From positions 277,001 to 341,000 of the forward strand of contig JAFEMH010002338.1 in assembly GCA_022495995.1 (NCBI GenBank): 64,000 bases of DNA, in the 5' to 3' direction. Below, one piece after another: positions 41,327 to 52,565 of this stretch. The notes under the pieces were generated by a model. That model did no database searches. It saw only the letters and a program-made list of their open reading frames with translations, and had not been told where the DNA came from. Source of the stretch: Adenophora triphylla var. japonica. Lineage: Eukaryota > Streptophyta > Magnoliopsida > Asterales > Campanulaceae. Within the stretch, counting starts at the first letter, position 1. Each line of letters opens with the position of its first letter. Both the position numbers and the translations under genes were made by a program.

Positions 41327-43000
41327 GTAATTCTATACTAAATTTTTAAGCAAAAATTGTACAGAATATATGTGTTTGGGTGTGCTTTGTAGTATATAAT
41401 AAGAATTTGATGTATTGGGTATTAACTATTAAGCACAACACATTAATTGTTTTTTAGCATAATTATAATTGTAGTTAATGGTTTGCGAAAAGATGCACAT
41501 AAACAATATATGTAAAACAAGAAAATATAAATTTATGTGGTTCAATAACAGTGTGTTAGTTACATTAATTCACAATTAAAGGGAGAACAAATTTATTGAT
41601 GATGATGCCAAAAACATTTGAATCAGCCAAATCCAGCAGCAGGTTGTATCCTGGCGAATGAATAGCCTGAAAAAGATGAACAAACACGTAAACTTAGCCG
41701 GGGCTTCATCGGCGAAGGCCCTCCGGCGTGAGAGTAAGTATTTGCCTTTTAGAGAGAGAGAAATAAATTGACAAGAGTTTAGAGTCAAAAGATTGTCTAC
41801 CAGAATACGTGAATTATGGCTTGTATATATAGGCATAGCATAATATAATCCTTGTTGGATAGGAATGCATGTAGATAAGATTTTACTCCAAGGAGGATTA
41901 TAACTTGTTCAATCCTTGTTGCATGAGAATTCTCGTGAGATTAGGTTATAATCATAAGAGGATTATAACTGTTCACGGTCCTTTATTGAATAGGATTGAA
42001 TAAACTGTAATTATGCACGTGCGCCGGTGAGAAGTCTTCCTCGGCTTATGTTGCCTGATCGGCTTATGTTATGCCGAAGAGAAGAGGTAGAGAATGGGGA
42101 AGCCCATTTCTGCTCTTTTGATAGCCGAGGAGGGTCTCCTCGTCATCAAGGGGAGCCTTGCTCGGCCTTGGAGGGATTCCTTCCTCGGCCCAGATATATG
42201 CCTTGCTCGGCATTGGGTTTTTGCTTGGGCCTTAGTCATTTATACGCCTGTTATGTCAAGGTCGACATAGGGGAATGACGAGGAGGCGAAATGAGCAAAG
42301 GTAGGGTAGGCCCACTCCCTTTGTCATAATAGTGACTTGTACGGATTATATTTTGGGCTCAATCCATTAGGCCTTGCCCGGCCACGGATCCACATTCGTA
42401 CCTCGGTTTATACCGTTCAGTGGCCTCGACTTCCTAGCTCGGCTATGCCGAGGAGGAAGTAGTGCTCTAACTCGATCTTAAATGAACGGGTTTTCCACGT
42501 GGCAAGTGATGCTTCATTATCCGCCGGTTAATAGTACAATGATGGGGCGCGTCGCACGATGACTGACATTCCTCTTGGAAACCCACCATTGCATTTAATG
42601 TGATGAGAAAGGACGGCTCCTATACCCGGATTTGACCCATACCCATTTTGTGCTTGGGTATATAAACCAAAAACCTTTACAATTTCATTCGTTTATCACT
42701 TTTTGAGATTGAGAGCGAAATAGCAAGGTTTGAAAAATCATTCGTGTTCTTGATTTCGTGCTTGCTTTCGTTCGATCGTGCTTGATTTCATCCGTTTATT
42801 CTTCATCCAACTTCGATTAAAGGTATAATTTCTTATCTTTTCTTTAATTTCTGCATTTACTTTTCAGTTTATGGGTTTTGGATAGTGTTCTTGGTGGGTT
42901 TTGGGAGAAACCGCCATTGTTGCTCTGGTTTCAAGGTTTTTCTTGAGTTTCTTCTTGAGTTTGTTCTTGAACCCTACCGTCTTCCTCCTCGTATTTAGAA
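41327..43000. other. Unassigned LTR-like sequence with promoter-like segment
   Basis: 41327-42000 is AT-rich; TTTATGTGGTTCAATAACAG near 41532 recalls a phrase in copia LTRs. From 42020 on there are many CCTCGGC/GCCGAGG motifs, among them the inverted repeat CTCGGCTATGCCGAG (42438-42452). TATATAAA lies at 42659-42666, followed by a CT/TTCG-rich leader. This looks like an LTR promoter of an element family not identified. No partner LTR is in the window. Confidence 0.4.
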
Positions 43001-43243
43001 ATGGCAAGGACATGGAGGAGTAATCCCAACTCCCTGTATGGTTACCATAACCGGAATCTTAGGGTTTATCGAAGAAGGGACGGTCTATGGCCGATGTTGA
43101 GATTAGGAGAGATAGGGGAGATACTGACGAGGTACCAAAGCCCTACAACCGATGTACGATATGCAGGTTGGTTCAGAATAGACCGAGTTGACATGGGTTC
43201 CCCCCCCAACATTGTATTCTTCCAAGGTTTCTCTGAGATCCTC
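43001..43243 (+). pseudogene. Short ORF start cut by SIRE-2
   Basis: ATG at 43001 opens 81 codons (MARTWRSNPNSLYGYHNRNL, basic) that run into the SIRE-2 LTR at 43244. It lies about 340 bp downstream of the TATATAAA at 42659. I do not recognise it. It may be the front of a gag-like or extra ORF of the unassigned element. Confidence 0.35.
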
Positions 43244-44061
43244 TGTTAGGCCCAACTGGTAGAAATCAGGCTAGAGGGGGGGTGAATAGCCTGCTAAAAA
43301 CTTTTTCTAAAACTCTTAAAATCTTTGGAAATGTTAAGTCACACTCTAGCTAACCGGTGGGATAAAGTTTGTACAGCGGAATGATAAGATCGGTTAGAGA
43401 GTTCCTAAAATCGGTGAGGTAAAGAGTTTCAAAGGAAAGTTTAAAATCTCATGCAACAAGGATAACTTTTCTTTCCAAGTATGTCAAACACGTAAGCAAT
43501 AACAAGAGTCAATAGGTTGTGACCAGTTGAGAGATTATCAACCGGTTACAACAACGCAATAAATAAACAAACACACAAAAAAATGACACATTGTTTGAAG
43601 AGGTTCACAGTGTTAAATAACTGCTACGTCCTCTACCAAGTTTGGTCAAAACTTGGATTTGTGAAAGTGCACTGCTATTAATGGTTCCTAACTATTACAA
43701 GTTGGAAGCCCAATGATTGAAGGCTGCTAAAAGTAAAGTGACCACTAATGGATCGTAAGACCTGGTGTTTTCTAGAGATGTGCTCACAAGTTGAGCTGAT
43801 TTCTCCAAGGTGTGTGTGTGATTCAATCAATGTGTTCCTAATGTAGTCTTGTTGAGGAACACATCATGAATTGATTGAAGGTGCTTAGTGTATATCCTAC
43901 AGAGATATCTAGTAAATGTGGGGACTTGAATTGAATGCCTTGAACTAGAGAATTTGCAGGTTGATAGTTCTTGGCAGCTCACTCTCAAGGATCTTAAATG
44001 CACCGACCATCTTCAATGCTCCGGGGAAGCTATTTATAGTGAGCTTTAAAAAGGAGCCGTT
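43244..44061 (-). repeat. SIRE-2 3' LTR, left piece
   Basis: Contains a minus-strand TATA box (CTATTTATAG on the plus strand, about 44031-44040), only some 20 bp from the Tork insertion. Ends with the CCGTT target site (44057-44061). Confidence 0.85.
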
Positions 44062-44923
44062 TGTTGGAACTTGTGTATGGCTTCTTTAAGATTTAACAGA
44101 AAAACTGACGAGAAAGGTAACGGAGATTGAAAGAACAAAAGAAATCAAGTCGAGTCTTGTATTTGATACAATCTCCGTAAGAGTTATTTGTCCCGCACAG
44201 GTGCTTACGGTTGAATGACAAAACTCTCGTAAGATAAAACGACTTTTTATTAGTTATAAGGAGCACTCCAATATAACTAATCTAACGAACAACACAATGT
44301 TTTGAACCTTGGACTTGAACGGATTGAATGCAACAATATGCAATGATTTGGGTATGATAATCTATCTTACTAGAGGGTAGGAAGGGTAGAAATACAGTAT
44401 GAGTGAATTGAAATTCGGAGGGGGAAGTATTTAAAGGGAGTCAAAAGGTTTTGTGCCTTTTCTCATGAAAAGGTGCAACATTTCGAAACAGCACAGAGGG
44501 CACGACTCGTGCTCCTTGGCACGAGTCGTGACCACGACTCGTTCTTGGGCATCCCACTCGTTCTGATCAGTTTTGAGCCAAGGTCCATTAAGGTCCATTC
44601 GTGCTCACGACTCGTGCTCGTAGTCCCCACTGCTCGTTACGATCGGTTTGAGCCAAAACTCATCGCCCAAAAAACACTGTTCAAACCCAATTTGATCCAC
44701 ACAATCAAATTGACCCTTTTAACTAACTTTGTTAAGTCACAAAAGATATTTGTCATTAATTCTCATTCACCCCAAATGGTTTTTGAGATATTCAATGATT
44801 TTAGTAATCTACAACAAATGTAGAATACAATTTGTAACTAGTTCCGTTAACACATAACGAACTTCCGTTAGAAACTAGATCAACGTTAAGTTAAACTTAA
44901 CTTTCCGTTATCCATTTCCAACA
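44062..44923 (-). repeat. Tork 3' LTR
   Basis: Ends TGTTGGAAC and TTTCCAACA. TTTAAATA on the minus strand (44429-44436) is the likely TATA box. Upstream of it lie palindromes GCACGACTCGTGC (44500-44512), GCACGAGTCGTG (44519-44530) and CACGACTCGTG (44606-44616). Confidence 0.92.
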
Positions 44924-45461
44924 ATCCCCCACATGAATGACAATTAATGCATGAATGCAATTTCGTCCAAAGTTCCGGCGAACTATTATTACATCGGGAT
45001 AGATAGCTTGTGGCCTTGAATCTTCCCTAGTGAAATATTATCGGATATACTAGCCATTTGGTAGCGAGTCGCTTTGAACCGATTTGTCGGGTGTATACCA
45101 AGACAATAATACTCACATAATAACAGCTCTAACAATTGTTGTTCTCACGTTTTGTCCATTTTGGCCCTGGACCGTATCTCATTCATAAGCGTTCATTTAG
45201 AGGCGGCCTAATTACCTCTCACTTATATAGGTGATTCTCACTATAAGGAGTATCATGCACTACTCCACCCGTAGGTATAGAAATCATTAAAAGTTTTCTC
45301 AACTTAACCTTACCACTGCTGCATGTGCTTGTACTTGGATGTTCTGGGAATGAGTATTCAACATCTCCAGGTTAATAAACCGAGTTGTTGTTTCCAAGTA
45401 ACTCTACTAGAACTTATAACTTGGTTGTCTCATTGAACCAAGGGCCTGGGATCTCCATTTC

Positions 45462-45639
45462 TCAAGGTTGAGTGTCCGCTATAAGTTCTTTTGTTGTGGG
45501 TTTTAAACCCATTCCCCTTAACAGTTTATACAGTTGATCTCTATTTATACCTTTGGTAAATGGATCCGCTAAGTTATCACATGATTTTACATAATCAATG
45601 GTGATAATGCCATTCTTGATCAACTGTCTAATGGTATTG

Positions 45640-45671
<32 letters not shown>

Positions 45672-46261
45672 GTACATACTATTCTGTGCCCGTCCAATTG
45701 CTTTGATTGACTATCACAATGGATTAGTACAAAGCAGAGTTTGCTCCAACAAGGAACATCCTCCAGAAGTTTTTAAGCCATTCTCGCTTCTTCCCCGGCT
45801 TTATCTAACGCGATAAACTCAGTATTCCATCATGGATCTGGCTATACACGTTTGTTTGGAGGATTTCCATGACACGCTCCTCCACCTATAGTGAATACAT
45901 ATCCACTTGTGGATTTAGAGTCTTTCGTGTCCGATATCCAATTGGCATCACAGTATCCTTCTAATACTGCTGGATATTTATTGTAAAGTATCCCATGGTT
46001 TAATGTATACTTTAAATATCTTAGTACTCTCATTAGAGCTTTCCAATGATCGGTACTAGGATTGCTTGTGAACCTACTTAGTTTGCTCACCGAATATGCA
46101 ATGTCCGGACGAGTACAATTTGTTAAGTACATCGATTTCCAATCATTCTTGCATATTCCGGTTGAGAAACTGGTTCCCCTTTGTTTTTGGCTAAATGTAG
46201 AGCCAAGTCTACAGTGTCTTAGCCGGAGGGTCATCAAAGATATTGAATTTCCGAAGAACAT
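45462..46261 (-). pseudogene. Tork RNase H
   Basis: First piece: [41 protein letters not shown] (catalytic Asp). The middle with the AEY motif (45680-45840) is out of frame. The end has HIRRRHNTIRQLIKNG and NLADPFTKGINRDQ. At least two frame breaks. Confidence 0.87.
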
Positions 46262-47474
46262 TCTCTAGGTAATGGGATTGTGAAAGAACTAATCCTTCGG
46301 ATGTTCTAGAGATCTTTATCCCTAATATTACATCGCCTAATCCCATGTCTTTCATGTCAAAGTTCTTCTTTAACATGCCTTTGGTATTCATGATTAAATC
46401 ATGATTACTTCCCATTATGAGCATGTCGTCTACATAAAGACAAACGATAACGAATGATTCGAGATGTTCCTTTAATGTAGACGCATTTGTCACATTCATT
46501 GATCTTGAATCCATTCGATAACATGGTTCTATCGAACTTCTCATGCCATTGTTTAGGTGCTTGTTTTAGTCCATACAAGGATTTTACAAGTTTACACACC
46601 TTTCTTTCTTTACCGGGAACCACGAACCCTTCGGGTTGTTCCATGTAAATTTCTTCATCAAGTTCTCCATTAAGGAAAGCGGTCTTCACATCCATTTGGT
46701 GTATCTCAAGATTATGCACTTTGCAATAGCTATGAGAACACGAATAGATGTGATCCTTGTGACAGGGGAGTATGTATAGAAGAAATCATATCCCTCTTTC
46801 TGTCTAAAGCCTTTGGCAACTAGCCTAGCTTTGTACTTTTCGATAGATCCATCCGCCTTATACTTCCGTTTAAGGATCCATTTGCAACCTAATGGTTTGC
46901 AACCTGGAGGGAGATCAACTAATTCCCAAGTATTGTTGAGCATTATGGATTCTATTTCACTGTTAATAGCTTCCTTCCAGAACGAACTATCCGGACCGGA
47001 CAAAGCTTCTTTAACAGTTGATGGTTCGTTTTCTAACATGTAAGATAGAAAATCAGGACCAAAAGTCTTTTCCACTCTTGCCCTTTTGCTACGTCTCGGC
47101 TCTTCATCTTCTATTTGAGAAGGACCGGATGTAGACTCATGTGTTCTCTTATTAGAACCTACATCTTTCCTGTCCTTAACCGGAAAAATGTTTTCAAAGA
47201 ATACCGCATTCCTTGATTCTATAGTAGTTCCTACGTGCATATCCGGAATGTCCGATTTATGCACTATAAACCGATAGGCACTACTATTATTTGCATATCC
47301 AATAAAAACACGGTCCGATGGTCTTTGGGCCAATCTTGACTTGTTTAGGCTTAGGTACTTCAACCTTGGCCAAACACCCCCACACTTTAAGGTATTTAAA
47401 ACATGGCCTACGATTGTGCCACAATTCATAGGGCGTTTTATCAATACCTTTCTTGGGTATTTTATTAAGAACAT
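46209..47474 (-). pseudogene. Tork integrase tail and reverse transcriptase
   Basis: Integrase tail: RPSDRVFIGYANNSSAYRFI. RT: GCKWILKRKYKADGSIEKYK, ARLVAKGFRQKEGYDFFYTY, then in the next frame HQMDVKTAFLNGELDEEIYM and [16 protein letters not shown], then CLYVDDMLIMGSN (catalytic). Frame breaks near 46700 and 46520. All RT core motifs survive. Confidence 0.9.
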
Positions 47475-47476
47475 AA

Positions 47477-48259
47477 TTAGAAGTGAGTATTGCTTCCCCC
47501 CACAAGTTGTCGGGTAAGCCCGGAATCGATCAAAAGCGCGTTCATCATCTCTTTGAGAGTACGGTTTTTGCGTTCAGCAACTCCATTAGATTGAGGGGTA
47601 TATGGAGCCGTTGTTTGATGAATTATGCCGGATTCCCAACATAGTCCTTCAAATGGTGCTTCATATTCTCCACCTCTATCGCTTCTAATTTTCTTAATTT
47701 TCAAGTTAAGTTGATTCTCAACTTCTTTCTTATAAGTCTCAAAAGCCCCTAAGGCTTCATCCTTGCTTCTTAAGAGATAGACATAACAATACTTAGTGCA
47801 ATCATCTATAAATGTAATGAAGTACTTTTTACCTCCTCGAGTTTGCACTAGTTTTAAATCACATATGTCGGTGTGAATTAACTCGAGAGGAGTCGTGTCT
47901 CTTTGTATGGCATTAAATGGTGACTTAGTCATTTTTGCCTCAACACAAACTTCGCACCTATTAGTCGAGTCGGATTTAGTCATTTGGATTAAATCTTGTC
48001 TCGCTAATTTCTTAATGGTGTCGAGGTTTACATGTCCTAATCTATCATGCCATAAATTAGAACTTTCCGACAAGTAAACATAAGGAACACAACTTTTATT
48101 CATCGCACCTTGGCGGATTACAGTCATTACATTCATTTTAAAAAGGCCCTCCTCGAGGTAACCTTTTCCAAGAAACAAACCATTCTTGGTTAGTACAAAT
48201 TTGTCGGATTCGAATACTAGTCTAAAACCGGCCTTACTAAGCAAAGCGCCGGACACCAA
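47477..48259 (-). CDS. Tork gag-pre-integrase and integrase core
   Basis: 260 open codons of the polyprotein. Zinc finger: LWHDRLGHVNLDTIKKLARQ and CEVCVEAKMTKSPF (HHCC). Core: LELIHTDICDL (Asp), KIRSDRGGEYEAPF (Asp) and GVAERKNRTLKEMM (Glu). The full DDE triad is present, unlike in SIRE-1. The frame breaks at 47477 into the tail. Confidence 0.92.
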   Translation of the reverse strand: MVSGALLSKAGFRLVFESDKFVLTKNGLFLGKGYLEEGLFKMNVMTVIRQGAMNKSCVPYVYLSESSNLWHDRLGHVNLDTIKKLARQDLIQMTKSDSTNRCEVCVEAKMTKSPFNAIQRDTTPLELIHTDICDLKLVQTRGGKKYFITFIDDCTKYCYVYLLRSKDEALGAFETYKKEVENQLNLKIKKIRSDRGGEYEAPFEGLCWESGIIHQTTAPYTPQSNGVAERKNRTLKEMMNALLIDSGLTRQLVGGSNTHF

Positions 48260-48757
48260 ATTTTTACGGATGTCGGAACATGCGGCACATCCAACAAGGT
48301 TACTTCTTTACCGGAAGTCATCTTCAAAATCACGTTTCCAATGCCTTGAACATCGGAGGTCGCGAGAATTTCCCATGTAAAGCTTTCTTCCGGAGATGGG
48401 AGTATAGGAGGAGAAACTTTCCTTGTTACCACAAATATGGCGGGTAGCACCGGTATCTATCCACCAAGCCTTTGGATTCCTCCAAGTTTGCAACGTTGGC
48501 CTCGAACACAACCGCTGCAAAGTCAAGATCCATGTGGTCAACATTATTCGCCTCTTTCTTCGGGAGACGACAATCCCTTGACAAGTGGCCCGGTTTGCCA
48601 CAATTATAGCAAGACCCCTTGAATTTCTTAGAGGCCTTCTTCTTCCCTTTCTTAGCATTCCCGGTATTTTCGGAATGCTTTCTCTTTGTGCCACTTGTGC
48701 TGGCCTCGGCGAGATTGACCTTAGCCTCCATCTTGCCTTTAGCAACTTTGGCCTCAT
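48217..48757 (-). pseudogene. Tork protease
   Basis: WWIDTGATRHICGNKESFSS holds the DTG aspartic protease site (about 48450-48480). The following segment (GKEVTLLDVPHVP, about 48290) is in another frame. It lies between the zinc knuckle and integrase. Confidence 0.85.
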
Positions 48758-49443
48758 TCATTCTATTGTTCTCTTCTATTTGAAGACGAACAACAATGTC
48801 TTCCAAGGACATCTCCTTGCGTTTATGCTTGAGATAGTTCTTGAAGTCCTTCCACGAAGGAGGCAACTTTTCAATGATGGAAGCCACCTTAAATGGATCA
48901 TTCATGATCATCCCCTCGGCATCAAGCCCATGTAGAATGATTTGGAATTCATCTACTTGAGTTGTTACCGATTTGGAATCGACCATCATGAAGTCAAGAT
49001 ACTTACCGACGACAAATTTCTTTGACCCGGCATCCTCGATCTTGTACTTCCTTTCCAAAGTGTCCCACAACGCTTTGGCTAACTCGACTGTACTATACAC
49101 ATTGTATAGTGCATCATCAAGTCCATTCAAGATATAATTCTTACAAAGAAAATTACCGTGAGACCAAGCCTCCTTTGCCATTTGCCTTTGGGGGTCCGGA
49201 TCACCTTTTTCTACCGCCGGAGGATCTTCCTTTAAGAAGCGGTGCAAACTTAGGGTGGTCAAGTAGAAGAGCATCTTCTTGCCATCTCTTGAAATCCACA
49301 CCGGTAAATTTCGCGGGTTTCTCACCATGACTGATGTGATGAGTTGTAGGAGCGGGAGCAACGTTGTTGAATGTAGTATCACCTTGTGGAGGAGGCGTCA
49401 CATTCCCTTGACTAGATGAAGTGGTGTCTTTCTCGTTTGCCAT
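48426..49443 (-). pseudogene. Tork gag
   Basis: ATG at 49443 (MANEKDTTSSSQGNV), with KPAKFTGVDFKRWQEDALLL. A frame break near 49280 leads to MAKEAWSHGNFLCKNYILNG, LWDTLERKYKIEDAGSKKF and LPPSWKDFKNYLKHKRKEM (UBN2-type gag), a Lys-rich stretch and the zinc knuckle CYNCGKPGHLSRDC. I prefer 49443 to the TTG codon upstream because it has the usual copia gag opening. The leader to the LTR is only 41 nt. Confidence 0.9.
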
Positions 49444-49484
49444 CTCTTGATAATCTTGAAGAAGCGTCAAATAACTCTTACGAT

Positions 49485-50343
49485 TGTTGGAACTTGTGTA
49501 TGGCTTCTTTAAGATTTAACAGAAAAACTGACGAGAAAGGTAACGGAGATTGAAAGAACAAAAGAAATCAAGTCGAGTCTTGTATTTGATACAATCTCCG
49601 TAAGAGTTATTTGTCCCGCACAGGTGCTTACGGTTGAATGACAAAACTCTCGTAAGATAAAACGACTTTTTATTAGTTATAAGGAGCACTCCAATATAAC
49701 TAATCTAACGAACAACACAATGTTTTGAACCTTGGACTTGAACGGATTGAATGCAACAATATGCAATGATTTGGGTATGATAATCTATCTTACTAGAGGG
49801 TAGGAAGGGTAGAAATACAGTATGAGTGAATTGAAATTCGGAGGGGGAAGTATTTAAAGGGAGTCAAAAGGTTTTGTGCCTTTTCTCATGAAAAGGTGCA
49901 ACATTTCGAAACAGCACAGAGGGCACGACTCGTGCTCCTTGGCACGAGTCGTGACCACGACTCGTTCTTGGGCATCCCACTCGTTCTGATCAGTTTTGAG
50001 CCAAGGTCCATTAAGGTCCATTCGTGCTCACGACTCGTGCTCAGAGTCCCCACTCGTTCTGATCAGTTTGAGCCAAAAACTCATCGCCCAAAAACACTGT
50101 TCAAACCCAATTTGATCCACACAATCAAATTGACCCTTTTAACTAACTTTGTTAAGTCACAAAAGATATTTGTCATTAATTCTCATTCACCCCAAATGGT
50201 TTTTGAGATATTCAATGATTTTAGTAATCTACAACAAATGTAGAATACAATTTGTAACTAGTTCCGTTAACACATAACGAACTTCCGTTAGAAACTAGAT
50301 CAACGTTAAGTTAAACTTAACTTTCCGTTATCCATTTCCAACA
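49485..50343 (-). repeat. Tork 5' LTR
   Basis: 859 bp, matches 44062-44923. The palindromes and TTTAAATA box are in the same places. The sequence after its inner end (49484 down) has no TGG and no match to a tRNA 3' end that I recognise. Confidence 0.92.
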
Positions 50344-50348
50344 CCGTT

Positions 50349-50965
50349 GTCTTTGAAGAGGTTGTAATGATGACTTGGACTGGCAGGCATTAAATGGGAG
50401 TATCTTTGCATTTAATGCCTAAGATTGGATAGAGAGGATTTCCATTGAGTAGTTGAGGTGATGTGAGTACTGGTAACTTTACATTCCACTTTGAGATTCT
50501 GACAGTAGCAGAAATGTCTTTTCAGCATGCTGCTTTACCAACTTCAGCTAAAGTTGATGGCTAGGTAGTTAGGGGCAATTAATGCTTCGGCTAGCTGAAG
50601 GAAGCTTAAGGGATAAGCTAGGGCCGGTTAGAGAATAAGAGTCATGACCGGTGAGGTGAGAGATACATTGGCCAGGTAGATAACTAGTTAGGCGTGTCTT
50701 ACCGCTTGAGTGGTCAACCGGTTAGGGAAGCTTCTTACCAAGTAAACTCACAAACTGATAGGGAAATCTTCAGGTCTTCAAGTCTTCAAATCTTGAGAAA
50801 ATTACATGTTAGAAACACTGGGCACTAGCACTACGGGGACCTATCATACAAAGAAAAATTCTATTTGGTCTAATTAAAATTAAGGTTCACAATAATGCTT
50901 GTTCTGATTGGGATTAAGCAATTCTAAATCTAAACATATATTTGACTAACAATCTCCTCCTAATT
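50349..50965 (-). repeat. SIRE-2 3' LTR, right piece, and polypurine tract
   Basis: Continues the LTR after the Tork insertion and ends TTTGACTAACA at 50951. AATTAGGAGGAGAT on the minus strand (50952-50965) is the purine tract. Several ACCGGT/CCGGTTAG motifs are present at 50620-50730. Confidence 0.82.
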
Positions 50966-51301
50966 GCTTAAGTCCAATCACTCTAGGTTAACATCTATCT
51001 CAACTCAGTAAAAGAATGACTAAGAATTTATCTATTAAATTTGTCATTTCCTAAGTTAAGTGACAACTTGATGTAACTTAAGTAAAGCTTACAATAAATG
51101 AAAGCTATAAGAAAAACAAAGTAAAATAAAGAGAAATTTTGAATGAGGTTACCTGCAAAATGAAACGGTTAGTAGCAGTTGGATCATTCAAAATAATTAA
51201 AAAGGAATTCAAGAAAGCAAAACACAAGTTTAGGGTTCAGAGATTCTCATTATAATTGGCAGACCGGTGATAAGAAAGACAGTTATATCATCGGTTACAT
51301 T

Positions 51302-51706
51302 CTAAGCTGCATCGGCTGGAGGATCGGCTGAGTCCTTGATGGGTGAAGTAGAATCATCTGAAGGAGTAGCCGAAGTCACCGGGTCTGATGGTTTGGATCT
51401 TTTTGCTTTTTTCTTTTCTTTCTTCTTCTCCTTTTCTTCTCTTTTTCTCTTCTTCCTCTCTTCATGCATCTTCAAAAGAACTTCATATTTGGCTTTAACT
51501 TTGGTTAGCTCGGTCTGCAACTCAAGATTCTTCTGCTCAGATCGACTAAGGGCTTCGGCTGATCGGTTAAGAGCTTCGGTTGACCGCTTCAAAATGGCTT
51601 GACCAGAAATTTCTTGCTCACATAAGACTTTGTTTGTATGGTGAGCCTCATCAAGTTGCAAAAGAAGGTCTCTGATAGTAGCATCTCTAGTGTTTATTTC
51701 TTCCAA
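51302..51706 (-). CDS. SIRE-2 extra ORF: coiled-coil tail with basic cluster
   Basis: 134 codons. The coiled-coil stretch (RDLLLQLDEAHHTNKVLCEQ to LQTELTKVKAKYEVLLKMHE) is followed by a strongly basic run (KKRKREEKEKKKEKKKAKRS) of nuclear-localisation type and an acidic end. Same place and build as segment C of SIRE-1, but without clear sequence identity. It overlaps the upstream frame. Confidence 0.65.
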   Translation of the reverse strand: MEEINTRDATIRDLLLQLDEAHHTNKVLCEQEISGQAILKRSTEALNRSAEALSRSEQKNLELQTELTKVKAKYEVLLKMHEERKKRKREEKEKKKEKKKAKRSKPSDPVTSATPSDDSTSPIKDSADPPADAA

Positions 51707-52542
51707 AAATTGCCAAGAGACATAGCAATTCCAGTCTTCAACATCTGGAACCTTCTCTCATCCTCCTCCTGATAGGACTTAACAAAGGAGGTTACCAACT
51801 CAGCATTGACCTCAGTGAAATTCTGGAGCATAGCTTCATGAAATTCAACAAGGTCTTGGGCAACAACAGTCCTATTAAGATCTTCATCGGTTGGAGAGGC
51901 CGGTTGAGGAGCAGGTTGAGCAGCCGGTTGGGTAGCCGGTAAAGGAGCATCAGATGGAGGGCAAATTGATGAAGTAGGAGTGAAAGGCTGAACGGAAAGA
52001 GAGCAATCGGTTGGAGGCTTATCGGTGAGAGGAGTAGAGGGAGCATCAGTAGAACGACCGATAAGAGAAGCAGCTGGGGAACCGATAGGGGAATCAGTTG
52101 ATGAATCGGTAAGAGAGATGATTGGTGGCTGACCGATCCTAGATACTTGACCGGTTGGAGAAATCACAATGTCTTCATCAACTGACTCTGAAGAGGAATC
52201 AGGATGAGCAACCGGTTCAAGAAATTCATTTGGTTCCAAGCTCATCATTTCAGCAAAGGAAAGCTCCAATAATTCAGCAGCAGCTGGAGCCATCGGTAAG
52301 GCAGCTTGCCTTAGTCGGATCAAAGGAATCACTCTCAAGGCCAGCAAAAGTAAAGAGACATGTCTGACATTGCTCCACGGCTGAGCATGACCATTTCTCA
52401 TAATAGAAAGCCTAGGCACATTAGGCATCAATCCAACCAAGTGAGTGACTTCTGAAGACCACCTAAAAATTCTTATCTCCAACACTTGGGTAATTCTGTT
52501 GTTGATAGAGAGATAACGAAGATATAGGTTACCGGTTGACAA
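51694..52542 (-). CDS. SIRE-2 extra ORF: middle segment
   Basis: 282 codons. The first ~110 residues look globular (YLRYLSINNRITQVLEIRIF, HVSLLLLALRVIPLIRLRQA). A Pro/Ser/Thr-rich linker follows (ATQPAAQPAPQPASPTDEDL), then a helical tail. It parallels segments A and B of SIRE-1. No membrane span is certain; the LLLLALRVIPLI stretch is hydrophobic but short. Confidence 0.6.
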   Translation of the reverse strand: MSTGNLYLRYLSINNRITQVLEIRIFRWSSEVTHLVGLMPNVPRLSIMRNGHAQPWSNVRHVSLLLLALRVIPLIRLRQAALPMAPAAAELLELSFAEMMSLEPNEFLEPVAHPDSSSESVDEDIVISPTGQVSRIGQPPIISLTDSSTDSPIGSPAASLIGRSTDAPSTPLTDKPPTDCSLSVQPFTPTSSICPPSDAPLPATQPAAQPAPQPASPTDEDLNRTVVAQDLVEFHEAMLQNFTEVNAELVTSFVKSYQEEDERRFQMLKTGIAMSLGNFWKK

Positions 52543-52565
52543 AGTGCATTCAATCGGTCTGGGGG

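Larger units (their letters stand above)
44062..50343 (-). mobile_element. Complete Tork-type copia element
   Basis: 6.28 kb, duplications CCGTT at 44057-44061 and 50344-50348. LTRs of 862 and 859 bp are nearly identical except in one 55-bp segment. Gag, zinc knuckle, protease, integrase, RT and RNase H are all present but in shifting frames. No TGG primer site follows the 5' LTR. A purine tract (GGGGGAT on the minus strand, 44924-44931) precedes the 3' LTR. Confidence 0.93.
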
